Assembly: GCF_023156585.1 (NCBI RefSeq)
Contig: NZ_JALNMI010000003.1
Coordinates: 434,001-498,000 of the forward strand
Direction: 5' to 3'
Source of the DNA: Subsaxibacter sp. CAU 1640
GTDB lineage: Bacteria > Bacteroidota > Bacteroidia > Flavobacteriales > Flavobacteriaceae
DNA length: 64,000 nt
A program made the position numbers and the translations under genes. This document shows positions 15,234-24,600 of this stretch, piece by piece. How positions within the stretch are numbered: position 1 is the stretch's first letter; each line of letters opens with the position of its first letter. The notes under the pieces were generated by a model. It made no database searches. It worked only from the letters and a program-made list of their open reading frames with translations, and was not told the DNA's origin.

Positions 15234-15902
15234 ATGATTAAAGCCGCTATTTTTGATATGGATGGGGTGGTTGTCAATACCGAACCCCTACATCACAAAG
15301 CCTACTACAGAATGTTTGATGATGTTAACATCAATGTATCTGATGCTATGTATGCCTCTTTTACTGGGCAGTCTACTCTAGAAATCTGTAAAAAACTGTG
15401 CAAACATTTTAAGTTGCAACTTGGACCACAAACTCTCGTGGAACTGAAGCGTGACCATTTTAGAGTACTATTTGAAACCGACTCTTCACTGTCTCTGATT
15501 GATGGTGTATTGGATTTGATAAAAGATTACCACAGCCAAGGTTTAACACTTGTTTTGGCATCCTCTGCTTCAATGGAAAACATCAATAATGTGTTTACCA
15601 GATTTGATTTGGACCAGTATTTTGAAGCCAAATTGAGTGGAGCCGATTTAAAAGCTTCAAAACCGCACCCGGAAATATTCGAAAAAGCAGTTGAAGCTTC
15701 TGGTTGCAAACCTGACGAATGTTTTGTTATTGAAGATTCTACAAACGGAATTGAAGCTGCAAAGGCTGCTGGTCTGTTTTGTGTAGGTTTTGACAGTTAC
15801 CACTCTCACGACCAAGATTATTCACTGGCTGACATGGTGGTTAGTGATTTTGAAGACATTGTGCTTTCTAAAATCTCATCAATGGTTCCTGTTGATTGTT
15901 AA
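15234..15902 (+). CDS. HAD family hydrolase, beta-phosphoglucomutase-like
   Basis: The product has 222 residues. HAD motif I is FDMDGVVVNTE, with nucleophile D8 and acid/base D10. Motif II is LASSAS, motif III the K of SKPHPEIF, and motif IV EDSTNGIEAA. The cap between residues 15 and 85 is the small helical (C1) type found in beta-phosphoglucomutase and phosphoglycolate phosphatase. It hydrolyses or transfers phosphate on a small sugar phosphate; the exact substrate is open. It is a single gene, with a near-consensus -7 box TATATTCG at 15199-15206 and a clear terminator. Confidence 0.88.
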   Translation: MIKAAIFDMDGVVVNTEPLHHKAYYRMFDDVNINVSDAMYASFTGQSTLEICKKLCKHFKLQLGPQTLVELKRDHFRVLFETDSSLSLIDGVLDLIKDYHSQGLTLVLASSASMENINNVFTRFDLDQYFEAKLSGADLKASKPHPEIFEKAVEASGCKPDECFVIEDSTNGIEAAKAAGLFCVGFDSYHSHDQDYSLADMVVSDFEDIVLSKISSMVPVDC

Positions 15903-15928
15903 TTGAATATTTATCTTCTGATGATACT

Positions 15929-15955
15929 AAAACCCTTCATTTTATGGAGGGTTTT
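15929..15955 (+). terminator. Terminator after the HAD hydrolase gene
   Basis: AAAACCCT (15929-15936) pairs with AGGGTTTT (15948-15955); the inner CAT/ATG extends the stem. A T-rich tail follows. The remaining sequence to the next start at 16124 shows no gene. Confidence 0.8.
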
Positions 15956-16123
15956 TATTTTAATTTCGATTCTTTCATACTAAAGTTGTAAGCTTTTAGA
16001 AACTAGAAAATTAAATCAAAATGAGGTAGGTTAATAATTGAATAACACTATAAAATCGCTTTTTTAACAGTCATTCCAACGGACATTTTTTAATTTTATC
16101 GAAAATTTAAAAACTACTCTTTT

Positions 16124-17596
16124 ATGAAAAAACTACTACTCAATTTATTCTTTACGTTTGGTGTTTTGGGCATCATCTCCGCACAAGACTTTACTACACC
16201 AGATACTGGAATAACCTATAGCCTTGATGATCTGGTCACAGCAAGTCCATCAACGATCTCTGTATCAGGAACTACATATACGTTGGTGGGAAATCTTACC
16301 ATTTCAGCTACAGATGCCTTATTGATAGATTCAGACATTACTTTGGAAATAGGGGCAGATCTATTGATTACAGTTTTTGGAGACTTTAGCGTGGATGCCG
16401 ACAATGTTTTGTTTACGGCAATCGATACAGCAGCGCCTTATGATGGTTTTCGTTTTGAAGAATTCTCAACTATCAGTATCCAAAATTCAACAATCCAATA
16501 TGGTGGCGGAATGCGAGTGCTGACCGAAACTTTCAGTATCAATAATTGTGTACTTACCAATAATGTTTCTGGTGTATCTACTGGAAGTGTTTTGTCGTTT
16601 TCTCGTGGAACACCTCAAATCACTAACAATGCTTTCACATTTAATGAAACTCCAGCTATTAGTTCTGGGGCCAACACACAGGTTTCGGCTTATATCTTCA
16701 ATAATTATATAGAAGGCAATAACCAAGCAAACAACAATCGTCCGCAAATAAATATGGGAACCACGATGACTTCAGAGCCATTGCGAATCATTGAAAATAC
16801 GATTATTGGTGATCGAAATTTAACAATGGTTGGAGGAATTGCAGTAGCCAATTTAGTTGGAGGTAGCATCAACGCCATTATTGATGATAACGTTATTAGA
16901 GATAACCGATATGGATTGACGATTGTCGGGAACAATTCTTTTGCTTATGTAAGAAACAACGTCATCGAAGACAATGATTCACAGGGCAGTCCAAACGTTG
17001 GTGGTAGTGGTATATCATTGAGTACTTCTGCAGCTGGAATGGAAGTTATTGCGAGTGGTAATCAATTTCGCCGTAATCTTTGGGGAATCACTGTGATTGG
17101 TCAGGCGTCTATCAATCTGGGTGATGGAGCAGGCAACCCAGGACAGAATGTCTTTTCACAAAATGGAAATGGAGGTACAACCTATGCACTTTACAATAAC
17201 ACTGCAAATACGTTGATGGCAATGAACAACTGCTGGATTGAAGAAAGCGTTCCTAACACACTTGCAGATGCCGAATCTGTAATTGTTCATCAAAATGATA
17301 TGGCTTCCTTAGGTCTTGTGAATTTTGACCCTGTGAATTGTGATTTTTTAAGTGTTGAAGATGTATTGACCGAAGAAGTTAGCATCTATCCAAACCCTAC
17401 AGATGGAAGATTATTTGTATCAAACAATCAGATATTTAATCAAATGAATGTTTACAGCATTGATGGTAAATTAGTAATGGAAAAAACGCTTCAAATAGGA
17501 GAAAATGAATTGTTCTTCAATCTGAATTCTGGAATTTATCTTTTGGAATTGAATGGAGAGACTTCCAGAGCAATCAAAAAACTAATTATCAAATAA
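16124..17596 (+). CDS. Secreted parallel beta-helix protein with T9SS type A sorting domain
   Basis: The 490-residue product starts with a signal peptide (about residues 1-20, ending ISAQ). Residues 60-390 are an Asn/Ile-rich series of short repeats (for example IENTIIGDRN, IDDNVIRDNRYG, VRNNVIEDNDSQ) of the kind that stacks into a right-handed parallel beta-helix, as in NosD-like and pectate-lyase-like proteins. The last 80 residues are a type IX secretion sorting domain (SIYPNPTDGRLFV to AIKKLIIK), so the protein is exported across the outer membrane and anchored or released. Carbohydrate binding or cleavage is possible, but no catalytic set is visible. A terminator shared with the convergent acr3 gene follows. 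Confidence 0.85.
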   Translation: MKKLLLNLFFTFGVLGIISAQDFTTPDTGITYSLDDLVTASPSTISVSGTTYTLVGNLTISATDALLIDSDITLEIGADLLITVFGDFSVDADNVLFTAIDTAAPYDGFRFEEFSTISIQNSTIQYGGGMRVLTETFSINNCVLTNNVSGVSTGSVLSFSRGTPQITNNAFTFNETPAISSGANTQVSAYIFNNYIEGNNQANNNRPQINMGTTMTSEPLRIIENTIIGDRNLTMVGGIAVANLVGGSINAIIDDNVIRDNRYGLTIVGNNSFAYVRNNVIEDNDSQGSPNVGGSGISLSTSAAGMEVIASGNQFRRNLWGITVIGQASINLGDGAGNPGQNVFSQNGNGGTTYALYNNTANTLMAMNNCWIEESVPNTLADAESVIVHQNDMASLGLVNFDPVNCDFLSVEDVLTEEVSIYPNPTDGRLFVSNNQIFNQMNVYSIDGKLVMEKTLQIGENELFFNLNSGIYLLELNGETSRAIKKLIIK

Positions 17597-17618
17597 ATAG
17601 TCAGTTTTAATAAATGAG

Positions 17619-17645
17619 AAAGCCCTAATCAATTGTTAGGGCTTT
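17619..17645. terminator. Terminator between the T9SS gene and acr3
   Basis: A perfect 10-bp stem, AAAGCCCTAA (17619-17628) with TTAGGGCTTT (17636-17645), has a 7-nt loop and a T-run on the right. It lies between convergent genes; the A-rich left side is weaker for the minus strand. Confidence 0.85.
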
Positions 17646-17652
17646 TTTTATG

Positions 17653-18702
17653 TCAATCCACGATTGTAACAAAATACTTCTTCCGTAGCCAAAAAGAAAC
17701 TCTTACCAATAAGATGAGCGCTGGCACCTCCACCAAAGGCCCAATCACACCTGCAAAAGCTTGACCAGAATTCAATCCAAAAACCGCAATTGCAACAGCT
17801 ATTGCCAATTCAAAATTATTTCCAGCAGCCGTAAATGCCACAGCTGCAGTTTTATCATAATTCGCTCCCATTGCTTTTGTCAACATGAACCCAATGATAA
17901 ACATCAAAGCGAAGTAAATCAATAATGGCAATGCGATTATCAATACATCCATCGGGATTTCAATAATCAATTCCCCTTTTAAAGAAAACATCACTACAAT
18001 GGTAAACAACAAGGCAATTAATGTTAGTGGAGAAATCATCGGAATAAATTTAGATGTGTACCATTCTTCACCTTTCAATGTCACAAGAATTAGTCTGCTT
18101 AAAATTCCCAAAACAAAAGGAATACCAAGATAAATGGCCACACTTTCCGCAATAGTGGCAATGGAAATATCCACAATTGCACCTTCAAACCCAAAATATG
18201 GTGGAAGCACTGTAATGAAAAGCCAAGCGTAAAAACTGTATCCAAACACCTGAAATATACTATTGAGAGCCACCAGCCCAGCACCATATTCGCTACTGCC
18301 CTCGGCAAGGTCATTCCATACCAACACCATTGCGATGCATCTTGCCAGCCCTATCAAAATGAGACCTACCATATATTCGGGATGGTCTCCAAGAAATAGA
18401 ATGGCGAGGATAAACATCAAAATCGGTCCGATAATCCAATTTAAAAACAAGGAAATAGACAGGATTTTTATATTTCTGAACACTTTTGGCAATAAAGAAT
18501 AATTCACCTTTGCCAAAGGTGGATACATCATCAAAATCAGACCAATGGCAATCGGAATATTGGTAGTTCCACTATTAAAAGAATTAATGGTGTCTGGTAA
18601 TGAAGGTATACAATAACCTAGACCAACGCCTATAGCCATTGCAGTAAAAATCCACAACGTTAAATATTTATCGAGAAAACTTAACTCTTTATTCGATGCC
18701 AT
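17653..18702 (-). CDS. acr3: Acr3 family arsenite efflux transporter
   Basis: The 349-residue protein has ten predicted membrane helices. The Acr3 hallmarks are present: the conserved helix-4 cysteine C122 in GLARCIAMV and the [14 protein letters not shown] stretch near residue 290. Acr3 pumps As(III), and often Sb(III), out of the cell using the proton gradient. It is the last gene of the operon DUF6428, arsC-like, acr3; only 2 nt separate it from the arsC-like gene. A 23-bp operator-like site lies ahead of the operon, so control by the adjacent ArsR is likely. Confidence 0.93.
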   Translation of the reverse strand: MASNKELSFLDKYLTLWIFTAMAIGVGLGYCIPSLPDTINSFNSGTTNIPIAIGLILMMYPPLAKVNYSLLPKVFRNIKILSISLFLNWIIGPILMFILAILFLGDHPEYMVGLILIGLARCIAMVLVWNDLAEGSSEYGAGLVALNSIFQVFGYSFYAWLFITVLPPYFGFEGAIVDISIATIAESVAIYLGIPFVLGILSRLILVTLKGEEWYTSKFIPMISPLTLIALLFTIVVMFSLKGELIIEIPMDVLIIALPLLIYFALMFIIGFMLTKAMGANYDKTAAVAFTAAGNNFELAIAVAIAVFGLNSGQAFAGVIGPLVEVPALILLVRVSFWLRKKYFVTIVD

Positions 18703-18704
18703 AC

Positions 18705-19316
18705 CTACGCTTTGATATTTGAAAACACATAAAAAAGCTCTGTTGCAATCTGGATGCTTCGCTCGTTATACTTTTCCAATTGTTCAGGTGTGTTATCGAA
18801 CAGTTTTGGGTCTTCGAAAGTAATTGGAATGCGCTTTTCTGCACCAGCAATAAACGGGCAGCCTCCATCTGCTTGAGAGCAAGTCATCACTGCCGCGAAG
18901 CCAGAAACGGGATTGAAGTCATCATCATAGGTTTTTGAAAACCCAATGATTGGATGCTCATTTTGAGAATATTTGATGCTGTAAATAGGATTGCTTCCTT
19001 CGGAAAGCTTTTGTATCTCAAATCCAGAATTTTCAAGTGTCAAGACGACAGCAGGAAATAATGCCGTGGCTTCCGTACCTCCTGAATAACAAAAAACCTT
19101 GTCTATTTCAAAATAAGACGCCATAGTTTGTGCCCAAACCTGTGACAGATGGCTTCTTCTCGAGTTATGCGTACATATAAAGTTAATTCTAACCTCATCA
19201 TTGCTATTGACTTTGGCCTGAATGAACTCTATCAATGGCTGAAGCGTTTCTTTTCGTTCTTCTGAAATGGTTTCGACATTCAAACCTTTAATGATTTGAT
19301 TGATTTTTGGATTCAT
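18705..19316 (-). CDS. arsC: Arsenate reductase-like low-molecular-weight phosphatase family protein
   Basis: From the ATG at 19316 ([11 protein letters not shown]) the protein has 203 residues. The loop CTHNSRRS at residues 48-55 is the phosphate/arsenate-binding CX5R motif of the LMW-PTP fold, with nucleophile C48 and R54. The [13 protein letters not shown] segment supplies further cysteines near the C-terminal third. By family and context it reduces arsenate to arsenite, which Acr3 exports. It is longer than the 130-140 residue thioredoxin-linked ArsC, because of an N-terminal helical extension. An upstream in-frame start at 19361 would overlap the DUF6428 gene by 10 nt. Confidence 0.85.
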   Translation of the reverse strand: MNPKINQIIKGLNVETISEERKETLQPLIEFIQAKVNSNDEVRINFICTHNSRRSHLSQVWAQTMASYFEIDKVFCYSGGTEATALFPAVVLTLENSGFEIQKLSEGSNPIYSIKYSQNEHPIIGFSKTYDDDFNPVSGFAAVMTCSQADGGCPFIAGAEKRIPITFEDPKLFDNTPEQLEKYNERSIQIATELFYVFSNIKA

Positions 19317-19351
19317 ATTCAATTCTTTAGCTGTTTGATGCTTTAATTTGA

Positions 19352-19819
19352 TTAGCAACAATTACCATCAGACGAACAACAAGGTTCGGGACTCAAATCT
19401 GCCAGTTTTACTTTTTCTTTCTTTGTAGATATACCGCATTTATCTTTCGCTAAACAATCGGTCTGTTTTGTGGTCAATAGAAAATTGGTTCCATCAAAGT
19501 CGAGACCAAATTTTCCGATGGTTTCACCTTGATATTCCACTTCTATTGGTAAATCTCCGAGCCCTAAAACCTGTTCTGACAGTTCGATGATTTTGAGCAA
19601 TTTTTCAGGATGCAAGCGATGATTGTAATCATTTGCGCTCCATAGTTGGAAGTTGGCAACTTCTTCTTTTCTTACAGTTCCACCGCAATCGATGAAATGT
19701 TTTGACACTTTACCGACTTCTGTAACGTGGAAGTGGCTTGGTACCAGCTCACCGTTGGGTAATTGGAAAGCTATTCGTTTAAGTTTTAATAATTCGGATT
19801 TAATTTCTGATAGTTTCAT
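19352..19819 (-). CDS. DUF6428 family protein, arsenic-operon partner
   Basis: The 155-residue protein matches the DUF6428 family, which is found repeatedly in Bacteroidota ars operons. The body is soluble (LPSHFHVTEVG near residue 27, DYNHRLHPEKLLKI near 70). The last ten residues are cysteine-rich (CCSSDGNCC), a plausible As(III) or metal-binding tail, and two more cysteines occur at about 122-128. Its role is unknown; metalloid sensing or delivery to the reductase or pump is a guess from context. It is the first gene of the efflux operon, directly behind the operator-like site at 19833-19855. Confidence 0.75.
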   Translation of the reverse strand: MKLSEIKSELLKLKRIAFQLPNGELVPSHFHVTEVGKVSKHFIDCGGTVRKEEVANFQLWSANDYNHRLHPEKLLKIIELSEQVLGLGDLPIEVEYQGETIGKFGLDFDGTNFLLTTKQTDCLAKDKCGISTKKEKVKLADLSPEPCCSSDGNCC

Positions 19820-19832
19820 AATTAATTGTTTT

Positions 19833-19855
19833 ATTGCGATTATACGATTAATATT
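19833..19855 (-). promoter_or_regulatory. Putative ArsR operator upstream of the arsenic efflux operon
   Basis: The 23-bp element contains TACGATTAATATT and matches the element at 20215-20237 at 20 of 23 positions. It lies 14 nt before the start of the DUF6428 gene, in the same orientation as the second copy relative to its own gene. Confidence 0.65.
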
Positions 19856-19865
19856 AACAAATTTT

Positions 19866-20198
19866 TTAGCAGCAGCCTTCTTTGAGGTCTAAATCTTGGT
19901 TTAAAAAGTCACTCATCAGGTTTTTCATCTTCGCCCAATTATCTGTGTCAATACAATAGCAAACACTTGTTCCCTCGACATTACCTTTGATAAGGCCCAA
20001 AAGCTTCAACTCCTTTAAATGTTGAGAAATTGTCGGTTGTGCTAAACCTATTTCATTAACCAAATCACCACAAACACACGTATTGATTTTGAACAGATGT
20101 TGCAAAATAGCAACCCTTGCAGGATGACCAAAAGCTTTCGCTATCAAAGCGATCTCATTCTGTTGGTCGGTGAACATCTCTGTTTTGGCTAATCCCAT
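19866..20198 (-). CDS. arsR: ArsR family transcriptional repressor
   Basis: From the ATG at 20198 the protein has 110 residues, typical for ArsR/SmtB repressors. The winged helix-turn-helix includes HPARVAILQHL and the recognition region QPTISQHLKELKLLGLI. The metalloid site is the Cys-x-Cys pair in TCVCGD before the recognition helix, and the C-terminus adds GCC. The frame is open upstream to 20249, but that extension would cover the operator-like site at 20215-20237, which supports the later start. It lies upstream of the DUF6428/arsC/acr3 operon and has its own copy of the operator, so it should control both units and itself, releasing DNA when arsenite binds. Confidence 0.9.
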   Translation of the reverse strand: MGLAKTEMFTDQQNEIALIAKAFGHPARVAILQHLFKINTCVCGDLVNEIGLAQPTISQHLKELKLLGLIKGNVEGTSVCYCIDTDNWAKMKNLMSDFLNQDLDLKEGCC

Positions 20199-20214
20199 TC
20201 TTAAACATTTATAT

Positions 20215-20237
20215 ATTGCAATATTACGATTAATATT
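20215..20237 (-). promoter_or_regulatory. Putative ArsR operator upstream of arsR
   Basis: This is the second copy of the 23-bp element, ending in TACGATTAATATT, and lies 17 nt before the arsR start. Only the part left of TACGATT differs from the copy at 19833-19855 (three bases). Confidence 0.65.
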
Positions 20238-20263
20238 GTTTTCAGCCAAAGAAACGACAAGAA

Positions 20264-20295
20264 AAAACCATTACTCTTTCAAAAGCAATGGTTTT
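20264..20295 (-). terminator. Terminator of the lipoprotein gene at 20322-21083
   Basis: AAAACCATT (20264-20272) pairs with AATGGTTTT (20287-20295), with more As on the left supplying the minus-strand T-run. It also shields the ars genes from read-through. Confidence 0.8.
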
Positions 20296-20321
20296 CCTTA
20301 ATACTCAACTAATTGTTTTAT

Positions 20322-21083
20322 TTATTGTCTTGTAGGATCAAAAGGAAAATTATCTTGATTATCCGGAGTACCATCAAGGTCACTGTCTCTTACTCCATTA
20401 TCTATCACCAATAATTGAAAGCTAATTGGTAAAAATGTATTGAAAACTTGGGAATCAAATTCGGCAGTTGGCGCAACCGAAACTGATACTGAAGTAAAGG
20501 TAACATTCAAAGTCGTATCATACATATTTCTTGCCCAAATGCATGCCGTCATATTTCCAAACCTCAACAATCTTGCTCCAAAAAATATTGTAAATACACT
20601 CATATTTTGTTGTGATGTAGTCGTGCACACTACTTCAGGCGTTCCGTTAAAACCATAAAAAGCAAACATTGAGTTGATTTCAGAAGCAAGGATGTCGTTA
20701 ATGCCTACCTGTCCTTGAAATGAAGATGATGGCACATATCGCCAAACGACATTATTATCATTTCTTATGACATTAACGCCTATACTTTGGGTTTGTGGCA
20801 CATAAATTTCTTGCGCAGAAAAACCAGCTGGCATTTGGAATCCGAGAGCTGGATACTGACTATGAATGAATTGACCACCAGGATTTGCAATGGTTGGTAT
20901 TTGTGTTAAAGGAACTGCCAATCCGTGAGAATAGTCCCAATAGATGGCTTGCGCTCCCGAAACATTGCTACAAATTGAGGATTGAAAATTTTGAATTTCT
21001 TGTTGGTCATTGTTATCATCCTTACTACAAGAAGTTGAAAAAATCAAAGCAAAGATAATTACTAGGGCATTTAAGTGTTTCAT
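20322..21083 (-). CDS. Lipoprotein of unknown function with a calcium-repeat-like tail
   Basis: The 253-residue product has a signal peptide with lipobox STSC (Cys19) followed by SKDDNND, an acidic stretch typical of exported Bacteroidota lipoproteins. The middle 200 residues are beta-rich with no family I recognise (QAIYWDYSHG, VNVIRNDNNVVWRYVPSSS). The end, DSDLDGTPDNQDNFPFD, is a single DxDxDG-type calcium-binding repeat like those of thrombospondin type 3 modules. A cell-surface role is likely; the ligand is unknown. It is a single gene with its own terminator. Confidence 0.7.
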   Translation of the reverse strand: MKHLNALVIIFALIFSTSCSKDDNNDQQEIQNFQSSICSNVSGAQAIYWDYSHGLAVPLTQIPTIANPGGQFIHSQYPALGFQMPAGFSAQEIYVPQTQSIGVNVIRNDNNVVWRYVPSSSFQGQVGINDILASEINSMFAFYGFNGTPEVVCTTTSQQNMSVFTIFFGARLLRFGNMTACIWARNMYDTTLNVTFTSVSVSVAPTAEFDSQVFNTFLPISFQLLVIDNGVRDSDLDGTPDNQDNFPFDPTRQ

Positions 21084-21127
21084 TTGTGATTGTTTTTCCT
21101 CTCCATCGGAACATCACAAATATGTCA

Positions 21128-21571
21128 TCACTTTTTTTCTTTTAGCAGTTTATTTTGTTCTTCCATCAAATCGGAAAGTTTGGCAAGAAGCTCAATATCT
21201 TTAGGTGTTTTGACGGTTTTATCATTTGGGTCGTGAGCTTTATTTTTCAGACTGTTTAAAAATTTGACAACCACAAACACAGTAAATCCTATGATTAAAA
21301 AATCCAAGCCAGCTTCCAAAAATGCACCATATCCAATAGCCACTTCATCCGAAACAATCTCGCCATTCGTATTGGTAACCAGCTCTCTTAAAACCAGCTT
21401 TTTATCTTGATAATTGAGTCCATCCGTCATCAGCGATAATGGCGGAAGCAAAATTTTCTTCACCAAAACGTCAATTACCTGATTGAAAGAAGCACCAATG
21501 ATGATACCGATAGCCATATCCATCATACTTCCTTTGACCGCAAATTCTTTAAACTCTTTAAAAATCCTCAT
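21128..21571 (-). CDS. mscL: Large-conductance mechanosensitive channel MscL
   Basis: The 147-residue protein shows the MscL plan: a short amphipathic N-terminus (FKEFKEFAVKGSMMDMAIGIIIGASFN), first membrane helix with the tight glycine packing at residues 14-45, a periplasmic loop (QDKKLVLRELVTNTNG), second helix FLIIGFTVFVVVKFLN, and a charged C-terminal helix bundle. It opens a wide pore on membrane tension to release solutes on osmotic downshock. It sits between a lipoprotein gene and ccsBA, 31 nt from the latter, and may be read from the same transcript. Confidence 0.93.
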   Translation of the reverse strand: MRIFKEFKEFAVKGSMMDMAIGIIIGASFNQVIDVLVKKILLPPLSLMTDGLNYQDKKLVLRELVTNTNGEIVSDEVAIGYGAFLEAGLDFLIIGFTVFVVVKFLNSLKNKAHDPNDKTVKTPKDIELLAKLSDLMEEQNKLLKEKK

Positions 21572-21602
21572 AGATATTTAAATTTTGGATAGACTCTGTA
21601 GT

Positions 21603-24600
21603 TTATTTTTTATAAAAGACTTTGTATTTTCTGTAGGCGAAAAATCCTAAAATAGCCACTATCGCAGCAGTTAAAGCAATAAATTGAAAACTGATGATTT
21701 GATCACCACTCGCATACGCGTGCAATCCTGATAGGTAGAAATTCACTCCAAAATACGTCATCAAAATACTGGCAAAAGCAATAATGGATGCCAAATTGAA
21801 TCCATATCGACCACGAAGACCTGGAACCAATCGCATATGTATCACAAAGGCATAGACCATAATACTGATGAGCGCCCAAGTTTCTTTCGGATCCCAACCC
21901 CAATAACGTCCCCAACTTTCATTTGCCCACATTCCTCCAAGGAAATTTCCAATCGTCAATAGCACCAATCCGACCGTTAAAGCCATTTCGTTGATGATGG
22001 TCAATTCTTTGATGTTGAGAAGCATCTTATCCTTATTATTTTTTGTGGTGAAAGCCATTAAAAACAGTGACACAACTCCAAGAATCATCCCAAGTGTAAA
22101 CGGTCCATAACTCATCACAATCACGGCCACGTGAATCATCAACCAATAACTATCTAAAACAGGTTGCAGATTGGCGATGGCAGGATCCATCCAGTTCCAG
22201 TGTGCGACCATTAGAATAGTAGAAGTTACAAATGCGCCTGATGCGATTGTCAAATCTGAATTTTTACTTTTTCCTAAAATTGCCAAAACAATTCCAGATA
22301 TATCGTCCTTATCAATTTTTTCGCTTTTTCTACTAATTCCCACAAGTAACCCGAACAACATTGTCGACCAAGCCACATAAATCATCGATTCATAAGCATC
22401 GCTCCAAGGTGCGTGACCCGAAATATACCACCGTACACTTAATCCAATGGTATGTAATAAGAAAAGCCCAACAACAACCCAGCGAAAGAACTTTACAGTA
22501 GAATTAACGAATTTATTTTGATCATAAAATATCTGCAATATGACAAAAATCAGCATCAATACTCCAGCATACATATACCAACTGAACAGTTTTTTAAAGA
22601 TGTCGTACTTATTATATTTAATTTCTGTATCGATCTTCTTATCAGACAGCATCACTTCGCTTCCATATTTCTGTTGCGACTTCTTGATACCTGTCAAGAT
22701 ATTTTCGGCTTTTGAAAAATCACCTGTTTGCTTTGCATTATTAAGTGTCAACATATAGGCACTAAAACCATTGTTGATGAAGTTACCATAAAGTGTGTCT
22801 TCAATTTTTTCGCGATAGCCTTCTTCTCTGAATTCCTTTGGCGAAATCCATTTGTTGTTATCATCATTCGGTACAGGAAAGATTTTGATGGCCCTACCTT
22901 CAATAACATTGTAAAGCAAATTAACACGCTGGTCGGCTTCTTTAAACTCTTTTTGTGAGCCATTAGGAATTTGGGCTTTATAAGCTTCGTCCAAATAAGG
23001 AGACAATTTATAACCTCCACTTTCATCAAAGAAATCAACTAAAGTCACATATTTTTGATCCTTCGAAACTCCAATAATGCTTCTGATGGTATCGGCCTTT
23101 TTCGGTTTTAAATAAATAATTGGCACATTATACCACAACAAAGGACTTTCATTGATGGACAAAAACACTTGGTTGGCATCGAAATCTTCATAAGTATCGT
23201 GTTTGCTCAACTTACGCAACATTTCAGAAGCGTAGGTATTCATTGGCATCATTCGTCCACTATAATCCTGAACAACCATATGGCCAAATTTATCCGCGTG
23301 CCCCTTCGGTGTGATATTAGCCGTTAAAATAGAATCAATTTGTGCTTTTAATGGCTTGCTGAAATTGTGTCCATCTTCTGAATGTACTTGAGCAAATCCA
23401 AGGGTTGATATGAAGAGCAGCAATACGGTAACGACCTTGTGCTTTTGTTTTTTTACTTTTTCCAGCATTCGCTTTAAATCGGCAAAACGTGTGTTCTTAT
23501 CAAATAAAATAGCGAGTAACGAAAGATAAAGTAAAAAATAACCAACATAGGTAATCCAGGTTCCCCAAAAATCGTGGTTCACAGAGAGAATTGTTCCTTT
23601 TTCATCTGGGTCAAAACTTGCCTGAAAAAAGCGATACCCACGATGATCCAAAATATGGTTCATATAAATGTGATAATCAAAATCTCCTTCTTTTTCGTCC
23701 AGAACAGTCACTTTACTTTCATAAGATGAATAACTCTTTTCGGTTCCTGGATATTTTTGACCAATAAAATCATTGAGTTTGATGCTAAAAGGCAACTCCA
23801 TAATTTTTGAACCATATTTCATCGAAATGTCCAAATCTCCCATCTCGATTTGCTCAAATGGATTGTTCATTCCTGTTGCACCCAACAACTTAAAACGTTC
23901 TGTTTTACCATTGGCAGTAACTTTCATCACCACACCATCTTCATCGCCTTTTAAAATTTGAGGTTTCTTGACAATATCGAACGTTCCTTTAACCACTGGC
24001 TTTGGAAACACTATTGCCATATTCCCGATAATATAACGAGAACGCAGCATCAAAGGTTGAACGCTATCTTTGACCAAAAGACCTTGCGCACGCGTGGCCA
24101 TCGTCATATATTCACCTTCAAATGGCGATTCAATGGTCAATCCGTCTGGTGTGTTGGTAATATTGATAGCTCCTTCGGTATGCTTATCAAGCGAAATCAG
24201 AACATTGTGAATACTTTGTACCTGACCTGCTTTCAAAAAATGATTGTGCGATTGTCCGTCGCCAGCTTCTACAAGTTTCAGATATTCCTCTCCACTTTCA
24301 TCAGGAACGATGTCTTTTTCTGCTCCTTTGATAAACTTTTCAAGTTCTATGATAATAGGCTTTCCGTTGTATTCTGTTTCAATCTTAAAATCATTATCCA
24401 ATCTTGGCGAAAAATCCACCTCTTTCTCAACACGACGTCGCTGTGCCACGCCATTTACCGCATAATCGCCATCAATATAGGCCGTAATGTATGTTTTTTG
24501 AGATAGAAATTGATTCTCGGTCGCTCCTTCCCTAATGGCCATCATTCCTTCATAACTAATATATCGCGTCACAAAAGCTCCAACAATGATGAAAATAAAA

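Noticed and set aside
23958-24506. 182-codon plus-strand frame inside ccsBA
   Set aside because: It is a shadow of the well-supported CcsBA gene with no recognisable motif.
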